A stretch of DNA of 64,000 bases from Paracoccus beibuensis (GTDB lineage: Bacteria; Pseudomonadota; Alphaproteobacteria; Rhodobacterales; Rhodobacteraceae), in assembly GCF_026162625.1 (NCBI RefSeq), contig NZ_JAOTBD010000007.1:62001-126000 (forward strand), in the 5' to 3' direction. Every line of letters starts with the position of its first letter. Within the stretch, counting starts at the first letter, position 1. The notes beneath the pieces were generated by a model that saw only the letters and a list, made by a program, of their open reading frames with translations, had not been told where the DNA came from and did not search any database. Position numbers and translations under genes: made by a program. Shown one piece after another: positions 20,823 through 30,241 of this stretch.

Positions 20823-21709
20823 TCACTCCAGACTTCGCTCGATTGTGCGGTCCTGCAGCTTCGAGAGCATCTCGAAGGGGCTGACAGTGTCCCGGATCGT
20901 CTTCGTGGCGACATGGGTGTATTGGGCGGTGGTGCTGAGCTTGGCATGTCCCAACAACACTTGGATCACCCGCACGTCGGTGTTCGCTTCCAGCAGATGA
21001 GTCGCAAAGCTGTGGCGCAGGGTGTGCAGCGTGGCGGCCTTTTGATCCCCGCCATGTTCTTGGCCGAGGTGAATGCCCGGTGCAGTTGTCGCGGAGAGAT
21101 CGGGCTAATCCTTGGCAGGCCCGGGAAGAGCCAGCCGTCAGGACGCGCCTCGCGCCAGTAGGTGCGCAACAGCTCCAGCAGGCTAGGCGACAGCATGACC
21201 TTGCGGTCCTTCTTGCCCTTGCCTTGCTCGACATGGATCAGCATCCGGTCGCTGTCGATGTCGCCGATCCTGAGATTGCACACCTCGGCCGAACGCAGTC
21301 CGGCACCATAGGAGATGCTGAGAGCCGCCCGATACTTCAGACCCGGTCCGGGTGCTGCCATCAGAATGTCGGACACCTCCTCCACGCTGAAAACCACGGG
21401 CAACCGGCGCGGCTCGGTCCGGAACTGCATGAACCGCTTCATCTCTTCGCGCCCGCAGGTCATGCCAAAGAAGAACCGCAGCGCCACAATGCGGGCGTTG
21501 AAGGTCGAGGGCGTGACCCCCGTATCAGTCATGTCCAATTGATAAGCCCGCAACTCTTCCGGCGTGGCCGTGTCGGGCGAGCTCTTCAGAAAGGCTGCGA
21601 AATCCTTGACGGCACGGATATGAGCCTGCTGAGCCTTCTCGCCCATGCCACGGATGCGCATGTCTTCGATCATCCGCTGCCGAAGCGGGGTGGTTCGTTC
21701 CTCCGTCAT
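20823..21709 (-). pseudogene. IS91-associated tyrosine recombinase, frameshifted
   Basis: Phage-type integrase that often travels upstream of IS91 transposases. The main frame runs from ATG 21709 (N-terminal SAM-like domain with IRGMGEKAQQAHIRAVKDFA) through the catalytic arginine in YGAGLRSAEVCNLRI and the beta-hairpin lysine in GKGKKDRKV. At the run of four T at 21040-21043 (A on the coding strand) the frame is lost. One added A restores [36 protein letters not shown] and the end ERSLE before a stop at 20823-20825, supplying the HxxR, histidine and tyrosine of the active site. Confidence 0.88.
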
Positions 21710-21973
21710 GTGAACCTCCTGTCTGATGAAGGAGGAAGACCCCGATCGTCAGCCCGGATAGGCTTCAAACATAGAGCTACTGTGAAAGCGGCGCCGAACG
21801 TTCGCCAAAGGCGCCAGTGCCGCGGAGCGGCTTAGTCCTTGGGCGACAGTTGCACTCCGGCTTCCGAGAGCGGTCATCTGGCATGCCGGCGATGCGGACA
21901 AAGTAGCTGCGGCATAGATCTTGACACACCAGCGCAGGCGTGGAAGGTCGACTGAAACAGTAAGGAACTACTT

Positions 21974-22960
21974 GTGACGCATCACCTTGTTCTTGCGCTG
22001 GTCCCGCTTCTATCAGCCCTTGCGGTGACTGGAGCAGCCGCGCAAGAGAACTCCTATCCTTTGGTCATCGAGCATGCCTTCGGCCAAACGGTCCTTCCCG
22101 AGCGGCCCGAAAGGGTTGCCACGGTCGCATGGGCCAACCACGAGGTGCCGCTGGCTCTTGGGATCGTTCCGGTCGGCTTTGCTGCCGCGGGCTTCGGGGA
22201 CGAGGACGGCGACGGCCTGCTTCCCTGGGTCGAGGCGCGGCTGGACGAGCTTGGCGCTGAGGCTCCACCCCTGTTCGACGAAGGCGACGGGATCGATTTC
22301 GAGGCAGTGGCCGCCAGCGATCCCGACGTCATCCTTGCGGCATATTCGGGGCTCAGCCAGACCGACTACGACATGCTGAGCCAGATTGCGCCGGTCGTCG
22401 CTTATCCCGAAGCAGCCTGGTCCACCGACTGGCGCGAAATGATCCGGTTGAACGCAGCGGGAATGGGCATGGCATCCGAGGGGGAGGAGCTGATCTCGCG
22501 CCTGGAACGCGAGATCCAGGACACGCTGGCCGGATATCCCGAGTTAGAGGGAAAGTCCGCGATGTTCATCACGCATCTGGACAGCACCGACCTGAGCGTA
22601 ATCCGCTTCTATTCGGCCAACGATACGCGCGTGAAGTTCTTCCAGGACCTCGGCCTGACGATGCCCGCCAGTGTGCAGGAGGCAACGCAGCCGGGCCAAT
22701 ATTCCGGCGAAGTGAGTGCAGAACTGATCGACAGCTTCGAGGACGTGGACATCTTCGTGTCCTACGGAAGCTCTGATCTGCGGGAACGGCTGCTGGCCGA
22801 TCCGCTGGTGTCGCACATGCCGGCCGTGGCGAACGGGGCGTTGGTCATGCTGGGCAATGACGCCGTCGGCACGGGGGCAAACCCGACGCCGCTCTCGATC
22901 TCGTGGGTGCTGGATGATTATGTCGCCATGCTGGCGGAAGCTGCCAGCGCCGGCGAATGA
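21974..22960 (+). CDS. ferric-siderophore periplasmic binding protein (FecB/FhuD-like)
   Basis: Binds iron-siderophore in the periplasm and delivers it to the permease pair encoded next. The 328 residues start at GTG 21974, preceded by AAGGA eight bases upstream. A Sec signal peptide is clear (LVLALVPLLSALAVTGAAAQE). The family pattern includes PERVATVAWANHEVPLALGIVPVG, the DPDVILAAYSGLSQTDYDMLSQIAPVV lobe and a closing NPTPLSISWVLDDY helix. Its stop overlaps the permease start by four bases, so the four transporter genes form one unit. No siderophore synthesis gene is nearby. Confidence 0.9.
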   Translation: MTHHLVLALVPLLSALAVTGAAAQENSYPLVIEHAFGQTVLPERPERVATVAWANHEVPLALGIVPVGFAAAGFGDEDGDGLLPWVEARLDELGAEAPPLFDEGDGIDFEAVAASDPDVILAAYSGLSQTDYDMLSQIAPVVAYPEAAWSTDWREMIRLNAAGMGMASEGEELISRLEREIQDTLAGYPELEGKSAMFITHLDSTDLSVIRFYSANDTRVKFFQDLGLTMPASVQEATQPGQYSGEVSAELIDSFEDVDIFVSYGSSDLRERLLADPLVSHMPAVANGALVMLGNDAVGTGANPTPLSISWVLDDYVAMLAEAASAGE

Positions 22961-23991
22961 CCGAGGCGCTTGCGCTTGAGGGCCGCCCCGCAGGACGGGC
23001 CGCCGCAGGACGGGCGGCGACGCTGCTGGCGTTGGCCGTAGCGGTGGTCGTGTTGGGGCTGTTGTCGACGGCTGTGGGCACGCGTATCGTAGCATGGACG
23101 GACCTTCTGGCAGGACTGCAGGGCGGCACAGAAACCATCGGACAGGCAGCCGTTGCCCTGCGCATCCCACGGACCATGCTTGCCGGGCTTGCCGGGGCCG
23201 CCCTCGGCCTTTCTGGGGCGATGATGCAGGGCGTGACGCGGAATCCTCTGGCCGATCCGGGCATCCTCGGTATCAACAACGGCGCAGCATTGGCGGTCGT
23301 CATCGGCCTGGCCTGGTTCGGGATGAGTGCGGCGGCGTCCTTCGTCTGGGTGGCCGTCCTCGGCGCCGCTGTCACGGCAACTTTCGTCTATGTCGTCGGC
23401 TCCCTCGGCCGTGGCGGTCCGACGCCGCTGAAGCTGGCGTTGGCCGGCGCGGCAACCTCGGTCGCTTTCTCTTCGCTGACATTGGCGGTGGTGCTGCCGC
23501 GGGCCGACATCTCGGGCGGCGTTCGGTCCTGGCAGGTGGGCGGCGTCGGCGGGGCGACCTTCGATCGGATATGGCTGGTGCTGCCGTTCCTGCTGGCAGG
23601 CTTCCTCATCGCGCAGCTGTCGGGGCGCAAGCTGAACCTGCTGGCCATGGGCGACGAGGTCGCGGCCGGGCTGGGAGAGCGCGTGGCGCTGGCGCGTGGC
23701 GTGGTTGCGCTTGGGGCGGTGCTGCTGTGCGGGGCGACGACCGCCATCTGCGGTCCCATCGGCTTCGTAGGTCTGGTGGTGCCGCATGTGTGCCGGCTGA
23801 TGCTGGGCGGCGACTATCGGTGGCTGCTGCCGGCTTCGGCGCTTGGTGGTGCGGCGCTGCTGATCCTGTCCGACATCGTCGGGCGCCTGGTGGCGCGGCC
23901 AAGCGAGCTTGACGTCGGCATCGTCACTGCATTGGTCGGTGCGCCGGTCTTCATCTGGATCGTTCGCCGCCAGCGAGTGCGCGAACTATGA
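22957..23991 (+). CDS. ferric-siderophore ABC permease (FecC-like)
   Basis: Inner-membrane permease of the FecCD/BtuC class, 344 residues, about nine to ten membrane segments. Typical motifs are RIPRTMLAGLAGAALGLSG and MMQGVTRNPLADPGILGINNGA near residues 70-105, and a coupling-helix and exit region with GFVGLVVPHVCRLMLGGDYR. It works as a heterodimer with the next permease. ATG 22957 overlaps the end of the binding-protein gene; ATGA overlaps join it to the following gene. Confidence 0.93.
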   Translation: MTEALALEGRPAGRAAAGRAATLLALAVAVVVLGLLSTAVGTRIVAWTDLLAGLQGGTETIGQAAVALRIPRTMLAGLAGAALGLSGAMMQGVTRNPLADPGILGINNGAALAVVIGLAWFGMSAAASFVWVAVLGAAVTATFVYVVGSLGRGGPTPLKLALAGAATSVAFSSLTLAVVLPRADISGGVRSWQVGGVGGATFDRIWLVLPFLLAGFLIAQLSGRKLNLLAMGDEVAAGLGERVALARGVVALGAVLLCGATTAICGPIGFVGLVVPHVCRLMLGGDYRWLLPASALGGAALLILSDIVGRLVARPSELDVGIVTALVGAPVFIWIVRRQRVREL

Positions 23992-25022
23992 CCAGCACGA
24001 CCATCGGCATCCTGCAACGCGGCCGCAGGCTGCGAAGAGGCTGGCGTCGAGCCATGATCGGCGGTCTGCTGGCCCTGCTGGCCGTCTGCTTCCTGCTGGC
24101 CCTGATGCTGGGCCAGAGCGTCACGCCCCCTGCCGATGTCCTGCGGGTCCTGCTGGGCGGGGACGTGGCCGGCGCCAGCTTCACCGTCGGGCAATTGCGG
24201 CTGCCGCGCGCGGTGATCTCGATCTTGGCAGGCATGTGCTTCGGCATGGGAGGCGCGGCATTTCAGGTCATGCTGCGCAACCCGCTGGCCAGTCCCGACA
24301 TCATCGGGATCAGCGCGGGGGCCAGTGCCGCCGCCGTTTTCGCGATCGTGTTCCTGTCGCTGGACGGCGCCAGCGTTTCCGGGATCGCCATTGCGGCGGG
24401 CCTGGGGGTTGCGCTGCTGATCTATGCACTGTCCTTCAAGGGCGGGGTCGCGGGCTCGCGGCTGATCCTGGTGGGGATCGGGATTTCGGCGATGATCCAC
24501 AGCTTCATTGCTTATGCCTTGGCACGTGCCCCGGCATGGGACCTTCAAGAGGCGATGCGCTGGTTGACGGGCAGCGTCAACGGCGCGCGGCTTGACCAAG
24601 CCGGCCTTCTTCTGCTGGTGCTGCTGGTCCTGGGCGGCTTGCTGCTGGCCCGCAGCCGCGACCTCGAGATGCTGCGGATGGGCGACGACGTGGCCTCGGC
24701 CTTGGGCGTTCGTGTCGGGATGACACGCATGACGGTCATTTTGGGCGCGGTCGGCCTGATCGCGGTCGCAACCGCGACGACGGGTCCGATCGCCTTTACG
24801 GCCTTCCTGTCTGGTCCGATAGCCGCCCGGGTCGTCGGGTCTCATGGGTCGGTGCTGGTGCCGGCAGCACTGGTCGGTGCCTTGCTGGTTCTGACAGGGG
24901 ATTATGCAGGCCAGTTCCTGCTTCCCGGTCGTTATCCCGTCGGCGTCGTCACCGGAGCCCTGGGGGCACCCTTCCTGATCTTTCTCATCATCCGCGCCAA
25001 CCGGACCGGAGGAACGCTTTGA
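23988..25022 (+). CDS. ferric-siderophore ABC permease (FecD-like)
   Basis: Second FecCD-class permease, 344 residues. RLPRAVISILAGMCFGMGG and FQVMLRNPLASPDIIGISAGA align with the first permease, and the later segment reads GPIAFTAFLSGPIAARVVGSH, where FecC-like proteins usually have GFVGLVVPH; this more divergent exit motif is common in siderophore FepG/FecD partners. Overlaps its neighbours by four bases on both sides. Confidence 0.93.
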   Translation: MTSTTIGILQRGRRLRRGWRRAMIGGLLALLAVCFLLALMLGQSVTPPADVLRVLLGGDVAGASFTVGQLRLPRAVISILAGMCFGMGGAAFQVMLRNPLASPDIIGISAGASAAAVFAIVFLSLDGASVSGIAIAAGLGVALLIYALSFKGGVAGSRLILVGIGISAMIHSFIAYALARAPAWDLQEAMRWLTGSVNGARLDQAGLLLLVLLVLGGLLLARSRDLEMLRMGDDVASALGVRVGMTRMTVILGAVGLIAVATATTGPIAFTAFLSGPIAARVVGSHGSVLVPAALVGALLVLTGDYAGQFLLPGRYPVGVVTGALGAPFLIFLIIRANRTGGTL

Positions 25023-25831
25023 CCGTCGATCACCAACTGAGCGTCACGGAGCTGACCGCCGGGTACGGCGGCACGCCTATCCTCCAGGGCCTGAACCTCG
25101 ACCTGCTGCCTGGCCAGATCACGGCCATCGTGGGCGCGAACGCCTGCGGCAAGTCCACCCTGCTGCGGGTCATGTCGCGCCTGCTGCGGCCCGATGCCGG
25201 ACAGGTGACGCTGGATGGCGGCTCGATCCACCGCATGCCGACGCGCGCGCTGGCCCGCGTCCTTGGCCTTCTGCCGCAGTCACCCGTGGCGCCCGAGGGG
25301 ATCACGGTTGCGGATCTGGTCAGCCGGGGCCGACATCCGCATCAGGGGCTGGTGTCGCGGTGGAGGCGGACAGATGACGAAGCCGTCGCTGCCGCCCTGG
25401 ATGCCACCAGGATGTCGGACCTCGCTGACCGGTCAGTGGACGAGCTTTCGGGCGGCCAACGGCAGAGAGCTTGGATCGCCATGGCATTGGCCCAGGACAC
25501 CGACCTGCTGATGCTGGACGAGCCGACGACGTTTCTTGACGTGTCGCACCAGATCGAACTCCTGGATCTGCTTTGCGACCTGAACGCGCGGCGTGGCACC
25601 ACCATCGTCATGGTCCTGCATGACCTGAATTTGGCGGCCCGTTATGCCGATCACCTTGTGGCGCTGCGCCATGGGCAGCTGCTGGTCCAAGGCCCCCCCG
25701 AAGACGTGCTTGTCGAGCGGACGGTTCACCAGGTCTTCGGGCTTACAAGCCGGATCGTGACCGATCCGGTTTCGGGGCGGCCGATGATGCTGCCCATCGG
25801 CCGGCACAGGACCCGCGCCGAAAGCCCATAA
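25019..25831 (+). CDS. ferric-siderophore ABC ATPase (FecE-like)
   Basis: ATPase energising siderophore import, 270 residues. Walker A is GANACGKST near residue 38, signature [17 protein letters not shown], Walker B LLMLDEPTTFLD, and the H-loop is in VLHDLNLAARYADH. The start is a TTG at 25019 that overlaps the previous stop (TTGA) and is preceded by a strong CGGAGGAA ribosome site, so it is preferred to any internal ATG. Confidence 0.93.
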   Translation: MTVDHQLSVTELTAGYGGTPILQGLNLDLLPGQITAIVGANACGKSTLLRVMSRLLRPDAGQVTLDGGSIHRMPTRALARVLGLLPQSPVAPEGITVADLVSRGRHPHQGLVSRWRRTDDEAVAAALDATRMSDLADRSVDELSGGQRQRAWIAMALAQDTDLLMLDEPTTFLDVSHQIELLDLLCDLNARRGTTIVMVLHDLNLAARYADHLVALRHGQLLVQGPPEDVLVERTVHQVFGLTSRIVTDPVSGRPMMLPIGRHRTRAESP

Positions 25832-25953
25832 TAACTTACAAATACTGTCGCCTTTATGTCACGCGCGCTGGCTGCAGTGTCCGCGCTGCTTGCACCAGCA
25901 GTTCGGCGTCCATAGAGCAGATGCATATCCGACGGTTTAAATAAGGATTCGTT

Positions 25954-28077
25954 GTGCCCCAGAAAATCCGCCTTGCCAGGACCCTGATCCGGCTGCCGTC
26001 GCGCCGCGCCGCGCTGTTGTGCTGTTGCGCCCTGTCGTTCCTGCCCGTCGCCAGCCTGGCGCAAGAAGCAGAGGGGACGCGCATCTCGCCGGTGATCCGG
26101 CTTCCCGCCATCACACTCGAAGTGTCGGGCGCGGACGACGATGCGAATTCCATCGTCGCAAGAGAGATGGCGGTCGGCGGAAAGGTCGCCACGAGCATCC
26201 TCGACACGCCCGCCTCTGTCTCCGTCATCACCGAGAAGGAAATCGAGCGCCGCGATGCCCGCACTCTCGAGGATGTCCTGCAGTATTCGGCGGGTGCGAT
26301 CAGCGACTATTACGGCACGGACGACCGCAACGACTATTTCCTGATCCGCGGCTTCCAAGCCTCGACCTATCGCGACGGCATCACGCTCGGCTCGATGCGG
26401 GGTATCCGCGAGGAACCACTGGCCTATGAACGGGTCGAGATCGTCCGGGGCGCGAACTCGACCCTGTTCGGTGTGGCGGATCCGGGCGGTTCGATCAACT
26501 TCGTGACGAAGCGTCCGCGCGGCGACCGCTTCTCCGAGATCTTCACCACGTTCGGCTCGCACGACCGCAAGGAAGTCGGCTTCGATTTCGGTGACGTCCT
26601 GGATCCGGACGCGACGCTGTCCTATCGTTTCACGGGCAAGCTGCAGGACAGCGAGCGGGAATATGACTTCTCTCAGGATGACGAGAAGTTCCTGATGGGC
26701 GGCCTGACCTGGCAGCCGAGCGACGTCACCTCGATCAGCCTGATCGCCGACTACCTCGACCGCGAGGCAACCCCCAACGGCGGCGGTTACCCGCGCCATG
26801 GCGACTACGACCGCGACCTCTTCCTGGGCGAGCCCGACTTCAACTATCTGAACGTCGAACGCACCACCGTCAGCCTGATCGCCGAACATGACTTCGGCAG
26901 CGGCCTGTCGCTCCGGTCGAACCTGCGCTACAGCGATACGGCCGATGACTTTGGCTACGTCTACGTTTCTGGCGACGCCGGCGTTGTTCCTGTCGGACGT
27001 GGGTATTTCGGGACGGACGGCTCTGCCGAGGAGATCGCGGGCGACGTGATCCTCCAGTATGACCGCAGCTTCGGACGCATTGACAGCAGTACCCTGGCAG
27101 GCATCGAGTACCGGGATGTAGCGTCCTCGCAAAGCTCCTTCTTCGGATCAGGCACGCCCATCGATCCTGAGGATCCGGACTACTCCGGCGCGCCGACCAG
27201 CCTCGACCCCTATCTGGTCGAAGCGCGTGACAGCCGGACGAAAGCCGTCTTCGTGCAGCAGAACCTTTCTTTCGACGACAGGTTCATCGCTACGGTTGGT
27301 GCCCGTCATGACCGGCTCGACCTGCAAGTGGACGACCTGCTGGCCAGCACCACCACCAGCGACGACTTCTCTGAAACCTCGCTGCGCGGCGCCCTGACCT
27401 GGAAGATCACGCCCGAAATGTCCGCTTACGCCAGCTATGCCGAGTCGGTCGCGCCTCCGATCCTCGGCGTCGAGCCGGAACGGGGCGAGCAATACGAGGT
27501 TGGTCTGAAATACGAGCCTCTCGGCACGAATGCCCTCTTCAGCGCCGCGATCTACGACCTGAGCAAGACGAACATCACGGTCGTCGATCCGGACACATTC
27601 GAGCGCTCGCTCGTCGGAGAAATCAGGGTAAGGGGGATCGATCTGGAAGCAAAGGCCGAGCTTGCCTCCAACGTCAGCCTGACTGCCGCATACTCCTATG
27701 CCGACACCGAGGTGCTGCGGTCGGATCCGGTGCGAGGCGTGGAGGTCACGGGCAACGAAATGGGATCCGTGCCGAACCACATGGCGTCGCTCTGGCTCGA
27801 CTACACCCTGCCCGGCGGCGGCGATCGCGGCGACATGACCTTCGGCCTGGGCGCCCGGTATACAGGAACGTATTTCTTCACGACGCAGAACAACAACGGC
27901 AAGAGCGACGCTGCCCTGCTACTCGACGCGGCTTACAGCTATGACGTGACCGAAAATACCGAAGTTGCCATCAACGTCCACAACCTGACGGATGAAAAGC
28001 ACGTCGTCGGTCGGGGCAGCGCCGACTACTACAACCCTGGCCGCGAGGTCGCGGTGACGCTTCGACACAGCTTCTAG
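25954..28077 (+). CDS. TonB-dependent siderophore receptor
   Basis: Outer-membrane gated channel for an iron-siderophore complex, 707 residues, family FhuA/FoxA/FpvA-type. GTG start at 25954 with AAGGA seven bases upstream; signal peptide with LLCCCALSFLPVASLAQ. The plug (about 60-200) includes TPASVSVITEKEIERRDARTLEDVL, a YFLIRGFQ strand and YERVEIVRGANSTLFGVADPGGSINFVTKRP. The beta-barrel runs to the C-terminal TLRHSF, ending in the aromatic residue needed for assembly. It lies 122 bases after the importer genes and on the same strand, completing the uptake path. The siderophore is not identifiable. Confidence 0.94.
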   Translation: MPQKIRLARTLIRLPSRRAALLCCCALSFLPVASLAQEAEGTRISPVIRLPAITLEVSGADDDANSIVAREMAVGGKVATSILDTPASVSVITEKEIERRDARTLEDVLQYSAGAISDYYGTDDRNDYFLIRGFQASTYRDGITLGSMRGIREEPLAYERVEIVRGANSTLFGVADPGGSINFVTKRPRGDRFSEIFTTFGSHDRKEVGFDFGDVLDPDATLSYRFTGKLQDSEREYDFSQDDEKFLMGGLTWQPSDVTSISLIADYLDREATPNGGGYPRHGDYDRDLFLGEPDFNYLNVERTTVSLIAEHDFGSGLSLRSNLRYSDTADDFGYVYVSGDAGVVPVGRGYFGTDGSAEEIAGDVILQYDRSFGRIDSSTLAGIEYRDVASSQSSFFGSGTPIDPEDPDYSGAPTSLDPYLVEARDSRTKAVFVQQNLSFDDRFIATVGARHDRLDLQVDDLLASTTTSDDFSETSLRGALTWKITPEMSAYASYAESVAPPILGVEPERGEQYEVGLKYEPLGTNALFSAAIYDLSKTNITVVDPDTFERSLVGEIRVRGIDLEAKAELASNVSLTAAYSYADTEVLRSDPVRGVEVTGNEMGSVPNHMASLWLDYTLPGGGDRGDMTFGLGARYTGTYFFTTQNNNGKSDAALLLDAAYSYDVTENTEVAINVHNLTDEKHVVGRGSADYYNPGREVAVTLRHSF

Positions 28078-28082
28078 AACCT

Positions 28083-28113
28083 TTGGCGGCGTCAAGTCCA
28101 CTGGCGCCGCCAA
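28083..28113 (+). terminator. hairpin after the siderophore receptor gene
   Basis: Arms TTGGCGGCG (28083-28091) and CGCCGCCAA (28105-28113) pair perfectly across a 13-base loop, starting six bases after the receptor stop. A T-run is absent, so termination strength is uncertain. Confidence 0.5.
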
Positions 28114-28435
28114 GCCCCAGGCCTCGGCGGCCAAGCATCTCTTGACTTCGGCGCGATCCGGCCAGCTGTCAGATGCGGCGTGCCCGCGACAAGTGCATCC
28201 GCAACGGCAGCCGGTATTTTCAAGTGTCGACGACGGCGCTTGCTAATCGCTCTGTCCCAAGTCGGGAAACTTTCTTCGCCCGCTCCACGATCTGCAACGT
28301 CTCTTCCCGCCGATGGCACTTCGTGCCGATGCGGTGCGGATTGCCTCGCTGGCCCCGCGCGTAGAAATCGGTTCCCTGCAACAGAGGCGCACCGATCGCC
28401 ACCGGAAGCGGCTGCCGTCGATGCTGCGACATCGG
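28114..28435. other. no gene seen between receptor and GST remnant
   Basis: About 320 bases. A minus-strand frame of 70 codons exists directly downstream of the GST remnant but has no recognisable domain. It may be a decayed third gene of that cluster, but nothing supports a call. Confidence 0.4.
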
Positions 28436-29140
28436 TCATGTGATCTGCGCCTTGGCTTCCATCTGGCGCTGCCATTCCAGGAATTCGTCGGGCGCGGTGC
28501 CGGTGAAGCCTGCCATGTGGTCGGCCAGCGCGCGGAAGGCACCGCGAGAGGTGCCGTGCGCGACATTGGCTGCGAGGTTCGGCCAAGGCCTCAGCATATC
28601 CTGGCCATCGATGATCCGAAGGACCGAGATCATCAGAAGATTGCCCGCACCGAAGCTGCCGCCGAACCACTCTGCATCCCCGAGCCGGTCCGCGGCCTCG
28701 CCGAGCCGCTTTTCGATGCGCGCACGCACGGACGGCAGACGCGGGACCGACCATGGCTTGTCCGCCTCGAAAAGCGTGGCGATGGGATGATCCATGATCG
28801 GCGGCTCCGGCGTGTCTGCGCCGCAAAGGCCCACCAGGGATTTTGCCCGCGCCGCCGCGTCCGTTGGCATCAATCCGGGGAACCGCCCGGCGATGTGCCA
28901 GACGATTGCGCCGCTTTCGAACAGGGCAAGGTCGCCCTCCTCTTGTGTCGGGACCTGCCCGAAGGGCTGAAGCGCCCGGTGGGAAGCCCGCTTCTGTGCC
29001 CCTTGGGACAGGAAGCGCACGGCGTAGGGCCGGCCGTCCTCCTCAAGCGTCCGCCTGACGCGCAGGTCGCGCACTTGGCTTTGGCGCAACCCGACACCCA
29101 GTCGAAGGCGGTGAAGGTGATCGGGGCGGCGGGGTCAAGC
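28436..29140 (-). pseudogene. glutathione S-transferase family gene, frameshifted
   Basis: The N-terminal thioredoxin-fold strand (PITFTAFDWV) is in one frame near 29110-29140, and after a shift near 29075-29090 the rest continues in the frame ending at 28436: QVRDLRVRRTLEEDGRPYAV, then QPFGQVPTQEEGDLALFESGAIVWHIA (the glutathione-site proline and ESGAI motif) and a helical C-terminal domain with GDAEWFGGSFGAGNLLMISVLR. About 217 residues remain in the main frame. No good start codon serves the N-terminal piece. It is probably inactive, though a shortened product is possible. Confidence 0.78.
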
Positions 29141-29492
29141 GACAATGTTGGGCCTCCGGCATGTCGCGGGTGCCCGCCTCGGCGGCACCAGTGTCCATCC
29201 AAATCGACTTCCAGCCGTGGCCACCGGGATCGTCGAAGGCCCGGCCATACATGAAGCCGTGATCCTTGATCGGTCGCGTTTCGATCCCGCCGACGGCTGT
29301 TGCCAGGTGGTGGATTTCGTCCACCGCTCCGCGGCTGTCGAAGGACAGGCAGAACAGGGCGCCGCTCCGCGTCGGTGTGTCGATGTTGGGCGCGTCAGTG
29401 AAGGTCGCATAAGAAACTTGGGAGAGCAGCATCACGTGGATCGTCGCCCCAGCAACGTCGGCGACGGGCAGGTTAATGAAGATCCGGGTCAT
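29043..29492 (-). pseudogene. VOC/glyoxalase-like protein with internal deletion
   Basis: Reads MTRIFINLPVADVAGAT, then jumps to IHVMLLSQVSYATFTDAPN. In relatives about 25-30 residues (the first helix and next two strands, with a metal-ligand position) lie between these parts, so an in-frame deletion is inferred. The second half is normal (CLSFDSRGAVDEI, then FMYGRAFDDPGGHGW). After MPEAQH the frame overruns into the GST coding region out of phase, adding about 40 alien residues (TPPPRSPSPPSTG and on), so the original stop has also been lost. Divergent from the HxlR regulator. Confidence 0.75.
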
Positions 29493-29548
29493 CGATTCGC
29501 TCCTCTGCTGGCCTTGACGGGATGAGGCACGAGTTGCTAAAGGAAACT

Positions 29549-30241
29549 ATGAAGTTAGGAAAAGACACCGAAGCGTCAGGACCTTCTCACGGCCGTTGGT
29601 ATGACGACGCCTGCGGAACGGCCTTCGGGATGGAGCTGCTGGGCGAACGTTGGACGCTGTTGATCCTGCGCGAGCTGTTGTTCGGGCCCCGCCGCTTTTC
29701 GGACCTCCGGGCCGAGCTGCCGGGGATCAGCGCCAAGATCCTGACCGAGCGGCTTTCCGGGATGGAGGCGAACGGCATCCTGCGCCGCGTGGCCCTGACC
29801 GAACCCGCGCCCGTTCAGCTGTTTCAGCTGACGCCCTGGGGCATGGCTGCAGAACCCATCGTCCAAGAGATGGGACGTTGGGCTGCCGCTTCGCCGATGC
29901 ACGATTCGACGCTGCCGCTGTCGGCGGCTTCGTTCATGATGTCGTTGCGGACGATGCTGGACCGGAATGCGGCTCGTGGGCTGGCTTTCACGGCGGCTTT
30001 CACCATCGGCACTTCACGCTTCACCGGTCGATTGGAACAGTGCCGCCTGGAGGTCCTCCGCGGTCTGCCGGATGATCCACAGATTGCGTTGAAGGCGGCT
30101 GCGGCCTCTCGACTCGCGGCTCTCTTCTACGGCAACATGACATCCGAGGCAGCCGGCGTTCAAACGTGTGGCACGATCGAGGATGTTGCCCGCTTCCTGA
30201 GCCTGTTCCATCTTCCGCCGAAGGTCCCGTATCCTGATTAG
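29549..30241 (+). CDS. HxlR-family transcriptional regulator
   Basis: Winged-helix DNA-binding protein. CGTAFGMELLGERWTLLILRELLFGPRRFSDLRAEL and a following GISAKILTERLSGMEANGIL are the hallmark HxlR DNA-binding region (about residues 20-85), followed by a C-terminal domain of about 120 residues. Start at 29549 gives 230 residues with AAAGGA just upstream; an in-frame ATG at 29522 is possible. It diverges from the damaged VOC and GST genes, an arrangement in which such regulators usually control their neighbours, but here the likely targets are broken. Confidence 0.88.
   Translation: MKLGKDTEASGPSHGRWYDDACGTAFGMELLGERWTLLILRELLFGPRRFSDLRAELPGISAKILTERLSGMEANGILRRVALTEPAPVQLFQLTPWGMAAEPIVQEMGRWAAASPMHDSTLPLSAASFMMSLRTMLDRNAARGLAFTAAFTIGTSRFTGRLEQCRLEVLRGLPDDPQIALKAAAASRLAALFYGNMTSEAAGVQTCGTIEDVARFLSLFHLPPKVPYPD

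Larger units (their letters stand above)
19615..21709 (-). mobile_element. IS91-type unit: recombinase plus HUH transposase
   Basis: Two genes in tandem on the minus strand, 12 bases apart, in the arrangement common for alphaproteobacterial IS91 relatives. IS91 elements lack terminal inverted repeats and make no target duplication, so only the minimum extent is given. Each gene carries one frameshift. Confidence 0.75.

Noticed and set aside
21922..21950. Promoter of the siderophore importer with TTGACA at 21922-21927
   Set aside because: A good -35 is present but no acceptable -10 lies 16-18 bases downstream, and no Fur, Irr or RirA-type operator was recognised.
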